6,462 nt of DNA. Origin: Candidatus Heimdallarchaeota archaeon. Its GTDB lineage: Archaea; Asgardarchaeota; Heimdallarchaeia; JABLTI01. The stretch covers positions 1 through 6,462 of the forward strand of contig DAOUWQ010000091.1 in NCBI GenBank assembly GCA_030667035.1, in the 5' to 3' direction. The first letter of the stretch is position 1. Every line of letters begins with the position of its first letter. The translations under genes were made by a program, and so were the position numbers. Under the pieces are notes generated by a model that did not search any database, was not told where the DNA came from, and was given only the letters and a program-made list of their open reading frames with translations. Below are positions 6,297 through 6,462 of the stretch, piece by piece.

Positions 6297-6413
6297 TGTT
6301 TAGATTAGTTGATACTAGGATTTTTTTTAATAGAAGAAGTGTGAGTCCTGAGCATCAATTATTTTTTCTTCATTTTTTCATAATTACTTTAGTTTTTCAG
6401 TAGTAGAGAAAAC
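6297..6413. other. AT-rich non-coding stretch with T-runs
   Basis: This stretch between the nitroreductase promoter and the right-edge palindrome has no reading frame that I would call a gene. It contains several T-runs on the plus strand (about 6322-6329, 6361-6366 and 6373-6378). These could be poly-T terminators only for a plus-strand gene, and none lies upstream. Otherwise nothing is recognisable. Confidence 0.4.
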
Positions 6414-6438
6414 AATATAAACCAAGTTGGTTTATATT
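6414..6438. repeat. Perfect 25-bp palindrome (12-bp arms, 1-nt centre)
   Basis: AATATAAACCAA (6414-6425) is followed by a single G and then by its exact reverse complement TTGGTTTATATT (6427-6438). It could be the terminator stem of a minus-strand gene ending just beyond the window, since in-frame tandem stops TAG TAA (6442-6437) run into it and GTTTTC follows it on that strand. It could also be an operator with the core AACCAAgTTGGTT covering a TATA-like TTTATATT. The palindrome itself is certain; its role is not. Confidence 0.6.
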
Positions 6439-6462
6439 ACTATTTAGGACAACTAGAATTGT

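Overview
The window is AT-rich and carries seven protein-coding genes with no RNA gene, CRISPR array or insertion sequence that I can see. The best overall reading is an archaeal contig, probably from the Asgard group. The first reason is a Ras-like small GTPase of the divergent prokaryotic type. The second is that several genes lack a Shine-Dalgarno site but have an A-rich/TATA element (TTTATATA or TTTATAAA type) at a distance that gives a short leader. The third is the mix of bacterial-type metabolic genes with these features. The assignment is inference: no ribosomal or informational gene is present to settle it, and two bacterial-looking hairpin terminators argue for some caution.

Layout. 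Positions 59-790 (minus strand) encode the small GTPase. A 294-bp divergent intergenic region holds its promoter and the promoter of a plus-strand gene for an unrecognised helical, coiled-coil-type protein (1085-1675). After a poly-T stretch and a promoter region with an 11-bp direct repeat, a plus-strand pair follows: an SPFH/band 7 protein (1815-2678) and, 13 bp later, an NAD-kinase-fold protein (2692-3651). This pair meets the minus-strand block head-on. Only about 39 bp separate the stop codons, and most of that is a hairpin with an oligo-U tract on the minus strand. The minus-strand block, in order of transcription, is a nitroreductase (start 6161, stop 5652) with its own hairpin terminator overlapping its stop codon, then a 110-aa unknown gene (5554-5222) and an M17 leucyl aminopeptidase (5184-3691), which form a probable two-gene operon. 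The last 300 bp hold the nitroreductase promoter and a perfect 25-bp palindrome at the right edge.

How the genes may work together. The SPFH protein and the NAD-kinase-like protein are very probably co-transcribed, which suggests a membrane-scaffold or oligomeric SPFH assembly coupled to a (di)nucleotide or sugar kinase activity. The GTPase and the helical protein share a divergent control region and could be partners, but nothing in the sequence proves that. The aminopeptidase (peptide turnover) and the nitroreductase (FMN/NAD(P)H redox) look like ordinary housekeeping or accessory metabolism. The items most worth a second look are the SPFH-kinase pair, the non-canonical G3 and G4 motifs of the GTPase, and the stop-codon-linked hairpins.
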